NCBI RefSeq assembly: GCF_039710355.1
Contig: NZ_JBDKWZ010000021.1
Location: forward strand, 62,001 to 126,000
Source of the DNA: Rapidithrix thailandica
GTDB taxonomy: Bacteria; Bacteroidota; Bacteroidia; Cytophagales; Flammeovirgaceae
Direction of reading: 5' to 3'
DNA: 64,000 nucleotides
Both the position numbers and the translations under genes were made by a program. A model generated the notes under the pieces. The model ran no database searches, was not told the origin of the DNA, and saw only the letters and a list, made by a program, of their open reading frames with translations. Each line of letters begins with the position of its first letter. The first letter of the stretch is position 1. This document shows, piece after piece, positions 62,420 through 64,000 of this stretch.

Positions 62420-63013
62420 TTAGATTTTAAAACCGGCAGTCAAGCGCAAGATATTATTTTTACTGTCCGGACCGTTTTTATACATTTTACTCATTCCGAA
62501 TTCATAATCCAGATCAAAGGTTAACATCCAGATATCCACACCAGCCCCGGCTTTTAACCCCCAAACGGTTTTATTGTAATTGTCTTTTTGCAATAGCAAC
62601 AAATTATCACTCTCATCTACATTGGTTACAAAAGTCAGTGAAGGACCTCCCGTCAAGCGAAATTTAAAAAACTCGCTATTGATCACACTATGCCCGATCA
62701 TCACAGGCACCTGAATGGTATTAATCGTGGCGTTTTCTCTAATATCTGAAAAGCTATCCGCATGCAAATCCTTTACTTTTCCAATTTCGGTACTCATATG
62801 AGTCCACATAACGCTGGGTTGAAAGTAGGTTTTTTCTCCAATCCTTAATCCTACCCCTAATTGATAGCCAATCCGGCCTTCAGAAAGTTTCTGATTTTCA
62901 TCAGTAGTATACTTTGAAAGGTTTAATCCAAACTGAGGGATCACTTTTACTCCTTGTGAAAAAGCAGAAAAAGAAACCAAAGTTAAAATAGATGCTACAA
63001 TTAGTTTTTTCAT
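62420..63013 (-). CDS. PorT-like outer-membrane beta-barrel protein
   Basis: 197 residues. Signal peptide 1-19 (cleavage after FSQ or FAFS-Q region). The mature chain alternates amphipathic strands typical of OMP_b-brl/PorT proteins: VKVIPQFGLNLSKYTTD, GRIGYQLGVGLRIG, TYFQPSVMWTH, FRLTGGPSLTFVTNV, VWGLKAGAGVDIWMLTFDLDYEFGMSKM and the closing LRLTAGFKI, ending in hydrophobic Ile. Role unknown beyond an outer-membrane location. Monocistronic. Confidence 0.85.
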   Translation of the reverse strand: MKKLIVASILTLVSFSAFSQGVKVIPQFGLNLSKYTTDENQKLSEGRIGYQLGVGLRIGEKTYFQPSVMWTHMSTEIGKVKDLHADSFSDIRENATINTIQVPVMIGHSVINSEFFKFRLTGGPSLTFVTNVDESDNLLLLQKDNYNKTVWGLKAGAGVDIWMLTFDLDYEFGMSKMYKNGPDSKNNILRLTAGFKI

Positions 63014-63277
63014 TGGTTATTATTAGTTGGTGAAAATTATCCATTAATCACGCAAGGTTTATGCAAAGGTTACATCCTTCCGGAGACTTTTTTCAATAAA
63101 ACACTTAAAAAAACCGCATCAAACCAAGCGAAACAACCCTATAAAAAACACTGACGATCAATAAGATACAGGCAAATATCAAAACTACTGAAAAGGCAAA
63201 AAAAATACTTCAAAAAAAATCTTAATCCTCATTCACAAAATACATTACAGAGTGTTAGGATTTTTCAAATAAATTAT
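63014..63277. other. Intergenic region before the tRNA operon
   Basis: About 260 bp, AT-rich, with no coding frame. It should carry the promoter of the barrel gene on the minus strand, not identified with confidence. Confidence 0.35.
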
Positions 63278-63285
63278 TACTTTTG
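63278..63285 (+). promoter_or_regulatory. -7 promoter box of the tRNA operon
   Basis: TACTTTTG matches TAnnTTTG, about 100 bp ahead of tRNA-Gly. A TTA-type -33 element (GTTAGG near 63254) lies about 20 bp upstream. Confidence 0.5.
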
Positions 63286-63387
63286 CACTGCCTTTCTCAG
63301 AAAGGAGTTCTTTATAAGATTGAAATATTGCTTTTTTGCAAAATAAAAGCTAAACTGGTTACAAAAATTCCGTACATTATATATGAA

Positions 63388-63460
63388 GCGGGAGTAGCTC
63401 AGTTGGTAGAGCGCCAGCTTCCCAAGCTGGAGGTCGCGGGTTCGAGACCCGTTTCCCGCT
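63388..63460 (+). tRNA. tRNA-Gly (anticodon CCC)
   Basis: 73 nt cloverleaf. Acceptor GCGGGAG pairs with TTCCCGC, D-loop AGTTGGTAGA, anticodon stem CCAGC/GCTGG with loop TTCCCAA (anticodon CCC, reading GGG), T-arm GCGGG-TTCGAGA-CCCGT, discriminator T. CCA is not encoded. Cotranscribed with tRNA-Leu 21 nt downstream. Confidence 0.97.
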
Positions 63461-63481
63461 CAAAAGAGCAAATAAAACAAT

Positions 63482-63565
63482 GCCGAAGTGGTGAAATTGG
63501 TAGACACGCACGTTTCAGGGGCGTGTGGGAGCAATCCCATGCGGGTTCGAGTCCCGCCTTCGGCA
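63482..63565 (+). tRNA. tRNA-Leu (anticodon CAG)
   Basis: 84 nt class II tRNA. Acceptor GCCGAAG/CTTCGGC, anticodon loop TTCAGGG (anticodon CAG, reading CUG), long variable arm with TGGGA/TCCCA stem, T-arm GCGGG-TTCGAGT-CCCGC, discriminator A. CCA not encoded. Confidence 0.97.
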
Positions 63566-63580
63566 CAACCTTTAAAAAAA

Positions 63581-63615
63581 ATGCAGCATATTAATTAGTA
63601 TGCTGCATTTTTTTT
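63581..63615 (+). terminator. Terminator of the tRNA operon
   Basis: ATGCAGCATA (63581-63590) pairs perfectly with TATGCTGCAT (63599-63608), followed by a T8 run and preceded by A7. Confidence 0.85.
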
Positions 63616-63850
63616 AAAGTCCATAAGTAATATCTCACAGTACTCATATCAATTTATTCAGATTGCACCTTGACAAGCCTTCTTCATAATTCCTGGCAAA
63701 AATCAATACATTTAAAACCACACTAGTATGTATTAATTGACTACAATCTGTTACATATTTCCACAGACTAACAAACGAATCATTTTCAACAACTATCTTT
63801 ATCTACCTACTACTTATACTACTATTTTCCTTGTAGCACCCGGAGGTTGA

Positions 63851-64000
63851 CACCTTCAGCGCAAATGGTACCAGGCGGTGGAAGAACTGCAACTGGAGGG
63901 CAAGATCAGCGAACAAGAAGCCGGAGAACTTAAAAAAGACTTTCAGGTAAAGCTGTATTTTAATCCGACTTGGACGGATTTGCATAGCTGTGTACCAGTT
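63851..64000 (+). CDS. Unidentified coding fragment at window edge
   Basis: After a TGA at 63848-63850 the frame is open to the window end (50 codons). It reads KWYQAVEELQLEGKISEQEA and continues with KKDFQVKLYFNPTWTDLHS, which looks like real amphipathic protein. The base composition (CTG, GCG, GTG, CAG, CGC codons) is more GC-rich than the neighbourhood, suggesting transfer. There is no ATG ahead of it in frame; a GTG at 63878 is the only usual start, so this may be a 5'-truncated remnant. I do not recognise the family. Confidence 0.35.

Noticed and set aside
63283..63594. Plus-strand open frame of about 100 codons across both tRNA genes
   Set aside because: It consists almost entirely of the two tRNA sequences read as protein and their leader; the tRNA cloverleaves explain the conservation.
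1..64000. CRISPR array, prophage or rRNA operon
   Set aside because: No regularly spaced direct repeats, phage structural genes or rRNA segments were found; the only repeats are the 33-nt palindromes, the MITE-like pair, hairpins and within-protein repeats.

Overview
The window reads as chromosomal DNA of a member of the Bacteroidota, probably of the Cytophagales/Flavobacteriia type (family level not resolvable from sequence alone). The evidence is a SusC/SusD pair driven by an ECF sigma/FecR anti-sigma pair, a type III glutamine synthetase, a PorT-like barrel, DksA/TraR with a degenerate zinc finger, many strong hairpin terminators between convergent genes, and several promoters fitting the Bacteroidota -7 box TAnnTTTG. 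GC content is moderate (judged by eye as low to mid 40s percent), with a visibly AT-richer patch at about 15.4-17.1 kb.

1-10.2 kb is a polysaccharide-utilisation locus. On the minus strand, in transcription order, are an ECF sigma factor (with a damaged or unusual 5' end), FecR anti-sigma, SusC with an STN signalling domain, and SusD (cut by the window edge). Divergent on the plus strand is a large GH20 beta-hexosaminidase lipoprotein, so the likely substrates are N-acetylhexosamine glycans.

10.4-24.8 kb is a mosaic of accessory genes: a WYL regulator, a DJ-1/PfpI protein and a phosphoesterase next to two identical 33-nt palindromes, an MFS-rhodanese fusion, an AT-rich overlapping pair containing a DUF3289-like protein (possible effector/partner module), an AraC regulator, aldo/keto reductase, SDR, a PLP decarboxylase, a Tat-exported phosphoesterase, glycerate kinase and a CYTH protein. 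A 162-bp MITE-like element sits just upstream of the aldo/keto reductase and a second copy (about 93% identical) lies upstream of serine dehydratase beta.

25.2-45 kb: a secreted MORN/NTR-like/Kazal-like protein, a LolD-type ABC ATPase with its FtsX-like permease, a lipoprotein with two lipocalin-like repeats, a fused hydantoinase/5-oxoprolinase, pirin, a stand-alone TolC, serine dehydratase beta, a cysteine-less ArsC-like protein, queA, pyrD, and a secreted 1040-residue protein made of eleven ~90-residue repeats.

45.2-64 kb is mostly housekeeping: tandem glutamine synthetases of two different classes (GSII then GSIII), with an ammonium transporter further along, a DUF3109 protein, two universal stress proteins, scpB, a dksA-like gene, cystathionine beta-synthase, coaX, priA, tsaB, a quinone reductase/TetR divergent pair with two obvious operators, an outer-membrane barrel, and a tRNA-Gly(CCC)/tRNA-Leu(CAG) operon with promoter and terminator. 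The right edge holds the start of an unidentified coding fragment with different base composition.
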